NCBI GenBank assembly: GCA_945881835.1
Contig: CAMCVP010000017.1
Coordinates: 1 to 42,879, forward strand
Source of the DNA: Chryseobacterium gleum
GTDB lineage: Bacteria; Bacteroidota; Bacteroidia; Flavobacteriales_D; Sanyastnellaceae
Direction: 5' to 3'
DNA: 42,879 bases
Within the stretch, counting starts at the first letter, position 1; the number at the start of each line of letters is the position of its first letter. The notes below the pieces were generated by a model, which searched no databases, was not told where the DNA came from, and saw only the letters and a list, made by a program, of their open reading frames with translations. Of this stretch, positions 9,086 to 16,432 are shown one piece after another. Position numbers and translations under genes: made by a program.

Positions 9086-9496
9086 TTACTTGAAAATTGA
9101 TTTAAGAATAGGAAGCGACTTTCTGCTTTGATAAACAACAATGATGTTGCAGATGAATGTTGCAACAGCAAGGTAGAATACCTTTCCACCATCTCCTTTC
9201 ACATCAACACCTAAAATCATGAGGTGCGTAATTAGCGCCCCGGTAATTAAACCAAGCGAAAGCGCAGCACCGTAATGACTGTTCTTCGGCCACAATAAAA
9301 GCAATCCAGCAATCAATTCACCAACTCCGGTTCCAATACGTCCGTAGGGCTCCATGACATGATTCCAATGCATGTAATCGTCAATAGACTTGAAAATATA
9401 AATGGAAACTTCAGCTCCAGAGAACTTAAAGAATAGTGTTTGCAGCAGAATAACTGCTGGGAAATAACGCAACGCGTGGGATAGAATACTTGACAT
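9086..9496 (-). CDS. DoxX-like four-helix membrane protein
   Basis: A 136-residue inner-membrane protein with four hydrophobic segments: about residues 10-26 (FPAVILLQTLFFKFSG), 55-73 (GTGVGELIAGLLLLWP), 78-95 (YGAALSLGLITGALITHLM) and 107-126. The GELIAGLLLL element and the FKFSGA end of helix 1 fit the DoxX/DoxD-like family, linked to redox and sulfur metabolism in some relatives. The open frame runs to 9598, but the extra residues are only a read-through of the hairpin array, so the ATG at 9496 is chosen. The stop is six bases before the DinB-like start: first gene of the DoxX-DinB-NRDE-ATP-grasp run. Confidence 0.82.
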   Translation of the reverse strand: MSSILSHALRYFPAVILLQTLFFKFSGAEVSIYIFKSIDDYMHWNHVMEPYGRIGTGVGELIAGLLLLWPKNSHYGAALSLGLITGALITHLMILGVDVKGDGGKVFYLAVATFICNIIVVYQSRKSLPILKSIFK

Positions 9497-9540
9497 AAAA
9501 TTGAATTGAGTGTCAAATATACAAAACGCAAAGCGTTTTA

Positions 9541-9736
9541 CCTTCTTCGAAGGATGACACAACTCGTTGTGATGACAGCTTCGCTGATGACACAACACGT
9601 TGTGATGACAGCTTCGCTGATGACACGCTCGCGTGATGACACACTTCGTGCGATGGGTATCCGCATGGCGGTCATCACAACGAGTTGTGTCATCGGCTGC
9701 GCCGTCATCACGCGAAGCGTGTCATCCACGAAGTGG
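9541..9736. repeat. Array of 12 micro-hairpins with ATGA/TCAT spacers (array 1)
   Basis: Twelve tandem hairpins fill the space between two minus-strand genes. Spans (stem, loop): 9541-9553 (CCTTC, TTC); 9558-9571 (CACAAC, TC); 9576-9586 (CAGC, TTC); 9591-9604 (CACAAC, AC); 9609-9619 (CAGC, TTC); 9624-9635 (CACGC, TC); 9642-9650 (CAC, TTC); 9661-9671 (CCGC, ATG); 9676-9689 (CACAAC, GA); 9694-9704 (CGGC, TGC); 9709-9721 (CACGC, GAA); 9726-9736 (CCAC, GAA). The spacer is ATGA in the left part and its complement TCAT in the right part, so the array switches orientation near 9653-9660. Each arm pairs perfectly although arm sequences differ. The last hairpin touches the stop codon of the next gene. 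It has no coding role. Confidence 0.93.
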
Positions 9737-10042
9737 TTAGATGTAATTCGCCAAAAACGAATTATGCTCGTGACGCAAATCGTTAATGGTCTTCTCGAGC
9801 GTTGTGTAACGATCGCGAAGAACATCGTGTTCTTTCAGCGTTTCGGCATAGATGTGCTGCGCCAGTTCTTGTGTTTCGTTGCTTACTTTTTTCTCGAAAG
9901 AACCCAGGTCATGAGCCAATTGGTCAATGTTGTTGCGCTGAACAATGAACTGATTTTGGAAGTGTTCAACATTAGGTTTCAACTCGGCCTTTGATTCATA
10001 CATACCTGAAACATCTGAAAGGCGGTGGGTGTGAATTTGCAA
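9737..10042 (-). CDS. Small coiled-coil protein of unknown function
   Basis: About 101 residues, strongly helical and charged (NVEHFQNQFIVQRNNIDQLAHDLGSFEKKVSNETQEL ... is typical of the run), with heptad-like spacing from about residue 25 to 90 and no signal peptide or membrane segment. The start is uncertain: the longest frame uses TTG at 10042, the first ATG is at 10003, and the frame is open without an ATG back to 10088. Probably a cytoplasmic coiled-coil. The stop codon is flush against hairpin array 1, which could end its transcript. I do not recognise a family. Confidence 0.6.
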   Translation of the reverse strand: MQIHTHRLSDVSGMYESKAELKPNVEHFQNQFIVQRNNIDQLAHDLGSFEKKVSNETQELAQHIYAETLKEHDVLRDRYTTLEKTINDLRHEHNSFLANYI

Positions 10043-10246
10043 TTCTTGAAATGTGGAAGGTGTTGTGTGCTGATATAATTGTATGTGTTATTTGTTGAAT
10101 CAAAATTCATTTTATTATTGAAGAGGGGTTATGACGCAAGTCAAGATAGACGGTGAATGTTATCAATACACTCCGTAGAATTAATGATTCAATAATACGG
10201 TTTTGTGCATCTTTCAGACGTAATTTCGCCATTGCAAAATTTGTCA

Positions 10247-12835
10247 ATGGGAAACAGCTTCGGAAAAAAAATAGGTTCGCTTTTAGTGCTTGTTATTCTA
10301 TCGCTTTCTGCGAATTCCCAATGCATTGTTATCAATGAAGTCATGGTGAATGCCGCTGGTGCTTGCGATGGTGGCTGCACGCCAAGCACAAGTGAGTGGT
10401 TGGAATTATATAACACGTGCAGTACGCCGCAGGATATCTCTTGTTTCGTAATGACCGATGGAGATTTCGGTGTGACCTTTCCGGTAGGGACTATCATTCA
10501 GCCTTATAGTTTTTTTGTCATAGGATCTGCGAATTCTGGAGTTCCATTAAATCTTGATTTAGGCACTTGCGGCTGTACCTCTGGTCCGTCTTCTCAAGTT
10601 GGAATTTTTACCAATACAGCTGAGCAGTTGGTTTTTGCGAATTCTTCGGGGACAATTTTAGACGGGTTGTTTTGGGGCGGAGGTCAGTTCGTGCAAACAC
10701 CTTCGTTTACCACCGCCAATGGAATCGGCTGTCCAGATGTAACCATAGCTCTCTCCGATACTGATCCTGTTTTTACTTCGTTAGGTGGGCAGTCGAATAA
10801 CGACGGAGAGTCTATTTACAGAGAATGCGATGGAACGAACGTCTGGATTTCAGGAGGGAATGTCCCAACCCCCGGAACATCTAACTCTCCTTTCATTCCA
10901 ATTGTTTCAACACCAACAATTGTTCAACCTGGATGCGGAACAATCGCTTCCATTAGTGTGGCTGTTTCTGGGGGAGTTGGTCCGTTTACATATGAGTGGA
11001 TAGGCACAACGAACACCACTCCAATCATCGGAAATCTTCAACCTGGAAATTACACCGTGGCCATTACAGACCAGGGGCAATGTGGAACTCCGCAGTTGTA
11101 TACATACACCATTGTCGCCTCTCCGACAGATCCAGTTTTAGTATTAACCCCTTCATCGAGTTCTATTTGCGTTGGAGAGTCAACGACAATAGTTGCTAGT
11201 GGAAGTTCAAATTACGTTTGGAATGCAGATCCTACGCTGAATACAAACATTGGCGATATGGTCATTGCATCTCCAACGGTGACCACTACGTATGTCGCCA
11301 ACGCGAGCATAAACGGATGTTCACAAACCAATTCCATTACAATTGTTGTGAACGACTTTCCTGTTGCTACAGTCAATGCCAATTCACCTTTGTGTGAAGG
11401 AAATAGTTTGAATCTCACGGCGACGAATGTCGCTGGTGCCGCCTATGCTTGGAGTGGTCCGAATTTATTTTCCTCATTAAATCAAAATCCAAGTATTACT
11501 TCGGCAACACCTTTGGCCTCTGGGACATACACTTGCCAAGTGGGCTTGGGAACGTGTATTTCCACATACACGCTAGATGTGATTGTCGATGCACTTTCTC
11601 CTTCAATTATAAATCAAGCAGGTCCCTTTTGTATTTCCGATGCTGCATTCGATTTGAGTTCTCCGAATGAGCCAGGCGTATGGGGTGGATTGGGAGTAAC
11701 CAATACAACCACAGGATTGTTTCTGCCAAGTTCTGCGGGAGGAAATGTAAGCACCCTGATTACGTTTGACAGCGATAACTATTGCACTTCACCTTCAACC
11801 TTGAGTATTTCTGTGGCAGCAGCATTAGACGCTTCAATTTCATCACAAGTCCCTTTGTGTGTGAATGGAAATCCTGTCCAACTGCAAGTTGCAACTGCTG
11901 GCGGAACATGGAGCGGAAACGCCGTTAATTCAAGTGGAATGGTAAGTCCAGCTGCGCTCGGGGTTGGAACATTTCAAGCGATTTATACCCTAGCAGGAAG
12001 TTGCGGTGGAGCCGATACTATAACCGTTCAAGTGGTTCCCCTTCCACAATTTAATTTTACTTCGAATGTAACAACTGGGTGTGCGCCGTTGAATGTGCAA
12101 TTCAACAGCTCCTCTGCTTCAGCATTGTCTAGTTGCATTTGGAGCATCGATGGTCAGAATGTTGGAAATGGTTGTGGAAGTTTCAATTACAATTTTCAAT
12201 CTGCTGGATGTTTCACTGTTTCATTAACATCAACTGATGGAAACGGTTGTGTGAATTCCGTTTCTCAAACCGATTTAGTGTGTGTCGATTTATTTCCGGA
12301 AGCGGCTTTCCAATGGACACCCGTAACGCCTTCCTTGAATGCGCCGGAAGTTTCGTTTGTGAATTTGTCTTTGGGAAATACAACGAATCTTTGGAACATA
12401 AACGGCGTAGTGTCAACCAATGAAGACGTGCAATATTCTGTGTTAGATGCCACAGGAAGCACATTTGAAGCTTGCTTGGAAGTGTCTAATCAATATGGAT
12501 GCGCAGACTCTATTTGCTACACGATTTTCGTTAATCGTGAAGAAATAGTTTTTGTTCCGAATTCATTTTCACCAAACGACGATGGCATTAACGATGTCTT
12601 TTATCCAGTGTTATCTGGATTCAATTTGAATGAAATTCAATATGAATTTGGAATTTACAATCGATACGGTGAACGTATCTTCTATTCGCAAGATCCCGAA
12701 CAAGCTTGGATTGGTAACGCTTTCGGAAACGAATACTACGCGCAAATAGATGGCTACACCTGGACTTTGCGAATCATCACCTCTTCTTTCTCCGAACCCA
12801 ATGAACTAACCGGTTCGGTCGTTATCATCCGCTAG
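10247..12835 (+). CDS. Secreted lamin-tail-domain protein with type IX (type B, gliding-associated) sorting domain
   Basis: An 862-residue secreted protein. ATG 10247 is preferred over the upstream GTG 10205 because it places a normal signal peptide (GKKIGSLLVLVILSLSANSQ) at the start. The first mature segment (CIVINEVMVNAAG ... SEWLELYNTC ... FVMTDGDFGVTFPVGT) reads as a lamin-tail domain, an immunoglobulin-like fold common at the front of secreted Bacteroidota proteins. Beta repeats with GGTWSGNAV follow, then a PKD-like domain (FTSNVTTGCAPLNVQFNSS) and the sorting domain (FVPNSFSPNDDGINDVFYP ... IYNRYGERIFYS ... LTGSVVIIR). The C-terminal third is clearly paralogous to the protein at 3835. 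Hairpin array 2 begins nine bases after the stop. Confidence 0.88.
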   Translation: MGNSFGKKIGSLLVLVILSLSANSQCIVINEVMVNAAGACDGGCTPSTSEWLELYNTCSTPQDISCFVMTDGDFGVTFPVGTIIQPYSFFVIGSANSGVPLNLDLGTCGCTSGPSSQVGIFTNTAEQLVFANSSGTILDGLFWGGGQFVQTPSFTTANGIGCPDVTIALSDTDPVFTSLGGQSNNDGESIYRECDGTNVWISGGNVPTPGTSNSPFIPIVSTPTIVQPGCGTIASISVAVSGGVGPFTYEWIGTTNTTPIIGNLQPGNYTVAITDQGQCGTPQLYTYTIVASPTDPVLVLTPSSSSICVGESTTIVASGSSNYVWNADPTLNTNIGDMVIASPTVTTTYVANASINGCSQTNSITIVVNDFPVATVNANSPLCEGNSLNLTATNVAGAAYAWSGPNLFSSLNQNPSITSATPLASGTYTCQVGLGTCISTYTLDVIVDALSPSIINQAGPFCISDAAFDLSSPNEPGVWGGLGVTNTTTGLFLPSSAGGNVSTLITFDSDNYCTSPSTLSISVAAALDASISSQVPLCVNGNPVQLQVATAGGTWSGNAVNSSGMVSPAALGVGTFQAIYTLAGSCGGADTITVQVVPLPQFNFTSNVTTGCAPLNVQFNSSSASALSSCIWSIDGQNVGNGCGSFNYNFQSAGCFTVSLTSTDGNGCVNSVSQTDLVCVDLFPEAAFQWTPVTPSLNAPEVSFVNLSLGNTTNLWNINGVVSTNEDVQYSVLDATGSTFEACLEVSNQYGCADSICYTIFVNREEIVFVPNSFSPNDDGINDVFYPVLSGFNLNEIQYEFGIYNRYGERIFYSQDPEQAWIGNAFGNEYYAQIDGYTWTLRIITSSFSEPNELTGSVVIIR

Positions 12836-12843
12836 TTCGTCAT

Positions 12844-12941
12844 CACGAAGTGTCATCGCGCAGCGTCATCCGCACAGCGGTCATCACAACGTGTTGTGTC
12901 ATCCGCATAGCGGTCATCACGAAGTGTCATCCGCGAAGCGG
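12844..12941. repeat. Array of 7 micro-hairpins with TCAT spacers (array 2)
   Basis: Seven hairpins, all with an exact TCAT spacer: 12844-12852 (CAC, GAA); 12857-12865 (CGC, GCA); 12870-12880 (CCGC, ACA); 12885-12898 (CACAAC, GT); 12903-12913 (CCGC, ATA); 12918-12926 (CAC, GAA); 12931-12941 (CCGC, GAA). Each begins with C, ends with G and pairs without mismatch. The array fills essentially the whole gap between two convergent genes: it starts nine bases after one stop codon and ends one base before the other. Same design as array 1, in the right-hand orientation. Confidence 0.94.
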
Positions 12942-12942
12942 T

Positions 12943-13383
12943 CTATTTGATCATTTTTTTGAGATAATCCAAAATACTATCTTCCAACCCCGCCATATCG
13001 CTTAACTCAATTTCCAACGAACGCGTTGAATTAATGAGCTCAATGAGTGAAAGGAAAAGTGAAACACAGAAGAGAATGAGTGCAGTAGCAAAAGTGAATT
13101 CAGCGAAATTCATTTCTTCACGATAGATAAAATACATAGATGCAATGGCAAGCGCGAAACTAAGCACCCCAAATATCTGCATGTTTTTTATCAGCCTTAA
13201 TCGGAATTTTAAATTCTTAATTTGCGCATAGAGAAGTGCCGCTTCTTTCGGTTCACGGCCTTTGTAGCGGTCGTGAAGATTGCGAATAACATTGGCCAAG
13301 GCAAGAAATCGATTGGTATAGGCGAGCATAATTAAGCTGATCGCAGGAAACAACAATGCAGGGGTATTGATAGTTATGTCCAT
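12943..13383 (-). CDS. DUF2721-like membrane protein
   Basis: A 146-residue inner-membrane protein. The frame is open to 13479, but ATG 13383 is chosen because MDITINTPALLFPAISLIML followed by AYTNRFLALANVIRNLHDRY matches the conserved beginning of DUF2721 proteins; the upstream extension is a low-complexity run of TLYFTLYFT type. Hydrophobic segments lie at about 8-26, 72-90 and 96-118, with a charged cytoplasmic helix between the first and second (GREPKEAALLYAQIKNLKFRLRLIKN). Function of the family is unknown. It is divergent from the histidine kinase and convergent with the gliding-type gene across hairpin array 2. Confidence 0.75.
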   Translation of the reverse strand: MDITINTPALLFPAISLIMLAYTNRFLALANVIRNLHDRYKGREPKEAALLYAQIKNLKFRLRLIKNMQIFGVLSFALAIASMYFIYREEMNFAEFTFATALILFCVSLFLSLIELINSTRSLEIELSDMAGLEDSILDYLKKMIK

Positions 13384-13497
13384 TTTTACAATAAGTATTA
13401 CAAATGAAGTGAAATATAGTGTGAAATATAATGTGAAAAGGAGAGGAATCAACATTAAATTAGCAAACAACATTATCACGCTATTGAAGCAGACGCC

Positions 13498-14805
13498 ATG
13501 GAAAAAAAGTTAGGTGGAATAGAGTCGTCGAATCTAGAGGATAGTTCAATTCTTCAGGAGAAAACATTGCGTTTGCATGTGATTTTCATGTGGATTGTGG
13601 TTATGTTCTGCGTTGTCTATACAGGAGTTGATCTTTGGTTGGGACAATATTTACAAGCTGTCATCACATTTTCCACAATTTTTTTTACAGGGATTTCCTT
13701 TCTCCTTTACAAGCAGAAGAAATATTTCGTTTCGAAAGTTTGGAACATGCTTATTCTCACATTGATTATTCAGTTGTTGGTTATTCAAACGGGAATTGAT
13801 TCGTATGTATTCATTTATTTTATTCCCTTGCTTATGGGGAATTTGTTCATTTTTCAAGGAAAGGAAGCGAAAGCAGGTTATGTTATTTTAACGATTGATG
13901 CGATACTTATGGTTAACTCGATGTTGTTTTTGAACGACATTACTCCGCTTCCTAAAATGACAGAAGAGCTAGCCGAATTAGATGGATTCATGAATTTAGT
14001 TGGAGTGTCGGTCATCTGTATCGCAGAGACATTTTTCATTGTTAAAGTTACCGATGGTATTCATAGAAAGTTGGTGCTTCGCACGCGAGCTCTGAACATA
14101 AAAAACGAACAGTTAATGTCAACGTTGTATACACGGGACCGCATGATGTCCGTGTTGTCGCACGACTTACGTTCGCCAATAGCGTCTTTAGATTCTGCAG
14201 CTGAAATTCTACAAACCGACGGGATTGAACCTGAAATGCAAAAAGCTATTTTAGGACAATTCAAAGGACGAACCACAAGCGTTCTCGATTTAATTGACAA
14301 ACTTTTGCTGTGGACCAGAGCACAGACGAACAATATAGAATACAACGAAAATGAAATTTTACTTTCGGAGATTGAGGCTTTCGTTAAGAACATTTGCTCT
14401 CTATCAAGTTCTGATAAAAACATTCTTTATCAAGTTAATTTTGGCGTGACCGGGAATTCGAAAGTTCTAGGTGATAAGGATATGTTAGAAACTGTTTTCA
14501 GAAATTTAATTTCCAATGCCGCTAAGTATTCAAGAGAAAATGAAGAGGTTCAAATAACAGCTCAGCAAACCCCTCAAGGCTGGTGTTTCCGAGTGATTGA
14601 CTTTGGCGTTGGAATGACTCCTGAGTTTTTACGAAAAATGAATTCTGGAGATGTTCTTTCAACAAGAGGAACCAAAAACGAAATCGGTCACGGCTTGGGC
14701 TTGCAATTGGTAAACGACTTCTTAAACAAGCATAATTCACATTTATTGGTTTCAACTTTGGAAGGAAAGGGTAGTGAGTTCTACTTTTACCTGAAAGCTG
14801 CGTAA
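13498..14805 (+). CDS. Membrane-bound sensor histidine kinase
   Basis: A 435-residue kinase. About six hydrophobic segments occupy residues 25-185, followed by a short coiled linker and the kinase core: H-box VLSHDLRSPI with phospho-acceptor His222, N-box FRNLISNAAKY (334-344), G1 DFGVGM (368-373) and G2 GHGLGL (397-402). It should autophosphorylate at His222 in response to a membrane or small hydrophobic signal. No response regulator is encoded nearby, so it is an orphan kinase in this window. The DUF58 gene starts four bases after its stop and the sirtuin gene follows, forming a tight three-gene operon. Confidence 0.92.
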   Translation: MEKKLGGIESSNLEDSSILQEKTLRLHVIFMWIVVMFCVVYTGVDLWLGQYLQAVITFSTIFFTGISFLLYKQKKYFVSKVWNMLILTLIIQLLVIQTGIDSYVFIYFIPLLMGNLFIFQGKEAKAGYVILTIDAILMVNSMLFLNDITPLPKMTEELAELDGFMNLVGVSVICIAETFFIVKVTDGIHRKLVLRTRALNIKNEQLMSTLYTRDRMMSVLSHDLRSPIASLDSAAEILQTDGIEPEMQKAILGQFKGRTTSVLDLIDKLLLWTRAQTNNIEYNENEILLSEIEAFVKNICSLSSSDKNILYQVNFGVTGNSKVLGDKDMLETVFRNLISNAAKYSRENEEVQITAQQTPQGWCFRVIDFGVGMTPEFLRKMNSGDVLSTRGTKNEIGHGLGLQLVNDFLNKHNSHLLVSTLEGKGSEFYFYLKAA

Positions 14806-14809
14806 CAAA

Positions 14810-15748
14810 ATGCCAATAAACTTCGATCGGTCATACATACAATCTTATTCTTCACTTGAATTGCTTGCCAAACAAGCGGTGGAGGGATTTATTACGGGTA
14901 TGCACCGATCTCCTTATCATGGTTTTTCGGTAGAATTTGCCGAACACAGATTGTACAATGCTGGGGAGTCGACAAGACATCTCGATTGGAAATTATTAGC
15001 CCGAACTGACAAACACTTTGTAAAGCGTTACGAAGAAGAAACCAACTTGCGCTGTCAGTTAGTCGTCGACGTTTCGTCATCGATGTTATTTCCAACCATT
15101 AAAAATGCAGAAGGCAAAGAATGGAATAAGTTGAAGTTCGCGCTATACGGAGCAGCAAGTGTAATGGAGTTAATGAAGCGTCAGCGCGATGCCGTTGGAC
15201 TAAGCGTTTTCGCAAACGAACTCATGGTTCACACCAAAGCGGGAAGCAGCCAAGCGCATATTCGTTATTTGTATTCGGAAATGGAGAAGTGGTTGGAGCA
15301 AAGCGCTACTTCCTATCAAAATAACAGCAACGTTTCTGCAATCATTCATGAAATAGCCGAACGTATTCACAGAAGAAGTTTGGTAGTTGTATTCAGCGAC
15401 ATGCTCGACGACTCCAAGCAAGTGGAAGAAGTGTTTCAATCGCTTCAGCACCTTCGTCATAACAAGCATGAAGTGATTCTCTTTCATGTGGTGCATCAAG
15501 AACAGGAATTGGATTTCAATTTTGAAAATAGACCTTACTCGTTTGTCGATTTGGAAACAGGCGAGGAGGTGAAGGCGCATCCGCATGAATTGCGAAACGC
15601 TTACCAAGAAAAGATGAATGCGTTCCGTACTTCGTTGCAATTGAAGGCCGGACAAATTGGAGTCGACTATTTTCAGACATCCATTGAAGACGGAATACAA
15701 AACTGTATGCTTCAGTTCTTATTGAAGCGTCAGCGAATGATGATTTAA
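14810..15748 (+). CDS. DUF58 protein with von Willebrand A-type domain
   Basis: A 312-residue cytoplasmic protein of the DUF58 family. The signature GESTRHLDWKLLARTDKHFVKRYEEETN (about 52-79) is followed by a vWA-like core with a DxSxS metal site (VVDVSSSM, Asp87, Ser89, Ser91) and a second conserved VVFSDMLDD element. DUF58 proteins usually sit beside a MoxR-type AAA+ ATPase and membrane vWA proteins; none is present here. Instead it lies between an orphan histidine kinase and a sirtuin with four- and three-base gaps, implying co-transcription. Molecular function is not established. Confidence 0.88.
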   Translation: MPINFDRSYIQSYSSLELLAKQAVEGFITGMHRSPYHGFSVEFAEHRLYNAGESTRHLDWKLLARTDKHFVKRYEEETNLRCQLVVDVSSSMLFPTIKNAEGKEWNKLKFALYGAASVMELMKRQRDAVGLSVFANELMVHTKAGSSQAHIRYLYSEMEKWLEQSATSYQNNSNVSAIIHEIAERIHRRSLVVVFSDMLDDSKQVEEVFQSLQHLRHNKHEVILFHVVHQEQELDFNFENRPYSFVDLETGEEVKAHPHELRNAYQEKMNAFRTSLQLKAGQIGVDYFQTSIEDGIQNCMLQFLLKRQRMMI

Positions 15749-15751
15749 TTT

Positions 15752-16432
15752 ATGAAACATTTAGTGGTCTTAACTGGCGCTGGAACCAGCGCCGAAAGCG
15801 GTATTAGCACCTTTCGCGATTCAAACGGACTGTGGGAGCAATACCGCATTGAAGACGTTGCAACCCCGCAAGCTTGGCAACGCAACCCCGATCTTGTTAC
15901 CGAGTTCTACAACCAACGTCGATTGCAATTGAACGAAGTGCAACCCAACAACGGACACCTCATTTTGGCTCAATTGGAAAAACACTTCCGTGTTTCGATC
16001 ATTACGCAAAACGTCGACAACCTTCACGAACGCGCCGGTAGTTCTAACATCATACACCTACACGGAGAGCTTACCAAAATGAGAAGCGAATGCTGCGTAA
16101 ATGAAATTGGGCAAATTGCCCAATCGACTTCCAGCTCGTGCGAACACGGAAAACCCATACGTCCATATATCGTCTGGTTCGGAGAAGATGTCCCCTTGCT
16201 TCAAGACGCTGCTGAGTTAGTGGAAGAAGCCGACATCTTTATGGTTCTCGGTACTTCGCTGGAAGTTTATCCGGCAGCCGGATTACTTTACAATGTTCCG
16301 CTGAATGCAGAGCGTTGGGTCATTGATCCGAAAGTCCCTGAACTTGCAACCAAATTAGGTTTCAACGCAATACCCTCCGGTGCTTCCGAAGGTATGCAAC
16401 GCTGGTGCGAATTTCAAAAGATTAGTCTCTAG
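15752..16432 (+). CDS. cobB: Class III (CobB/SIRT5-like) NAD-dependent protein deacylase
   Basis: A 226-residue sirtuin that would remove acyl groups from lysine using NAD. Visible motifs: GAGTSAESGISTFRD (9-23), QNVD (86-89), catalytic His104 in HLHGEL, and IVWFGEDVP (140-148). Tyr53 and Arg56 (YNQR) fit the Y-x-x-R pair that in class III enzymes favours succinyl or malonyl lysine over acetyl lysine. The zinc ribbon looks degraded: only Cys114, Cys115 and Cys130 remain where two CxxC pairs are usual. Last gene of the kinase-DUF58 operon; its 3' end overlaps the convergent biotin carboxylase gene by 11 bases. Confidence 0.93.
   Translation: MKHLVVLTGAGTSAESGISTFRDSNGLWEQYRIEDVATPQAWQRNPDLVTEFYNQRRLQLNEVQPNNGHLILAQLEKHFRVSIITQNVDNLHERAGSSNIIHLHGELTKMRSECCVNEIGQIAQSTSSSCEHGKPIRPYIVWFGEDVPLLQDAAELVEEADIFMVLGTSLEVYPAAGLLYNVPLNAERWVIDPKVPELATKLGFNAIPSGASEGMQRWCEFQKISL

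Noticed and set aside
9497-9598. Longer DoxX start inside the array
   Set aside because: The added residues come from the hairpin array; ATG 9496 gives a normal DoxX-like start.
9538-9825. Minus-strand open frame across array 1
   Set aside because: Same reason: low-complexity translation of the palindromic array overlapping a better gene.
9506-9994. A 162-residue plus-strand open frame with repeated MTASLMT-like text
   Set aside because: It is the reading of the hairpin array and of the opposite strand of the coiled-coil gene; the repeats are the micro-hairpins, not protein.
10131-10178. 15-residue open frame MTQVKIDGECYQYTP upstream of the lamin-tail gene
   Set aside because: Too short and without supporting features; kept as a leader possibility only.
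9541-12941. CRISPR-like interpretation of the hairpin arrays
   Set aside because: Units are 13-18 bases, spacers are only four constant bases, no repeat of 24-37 bases and no cas genes.
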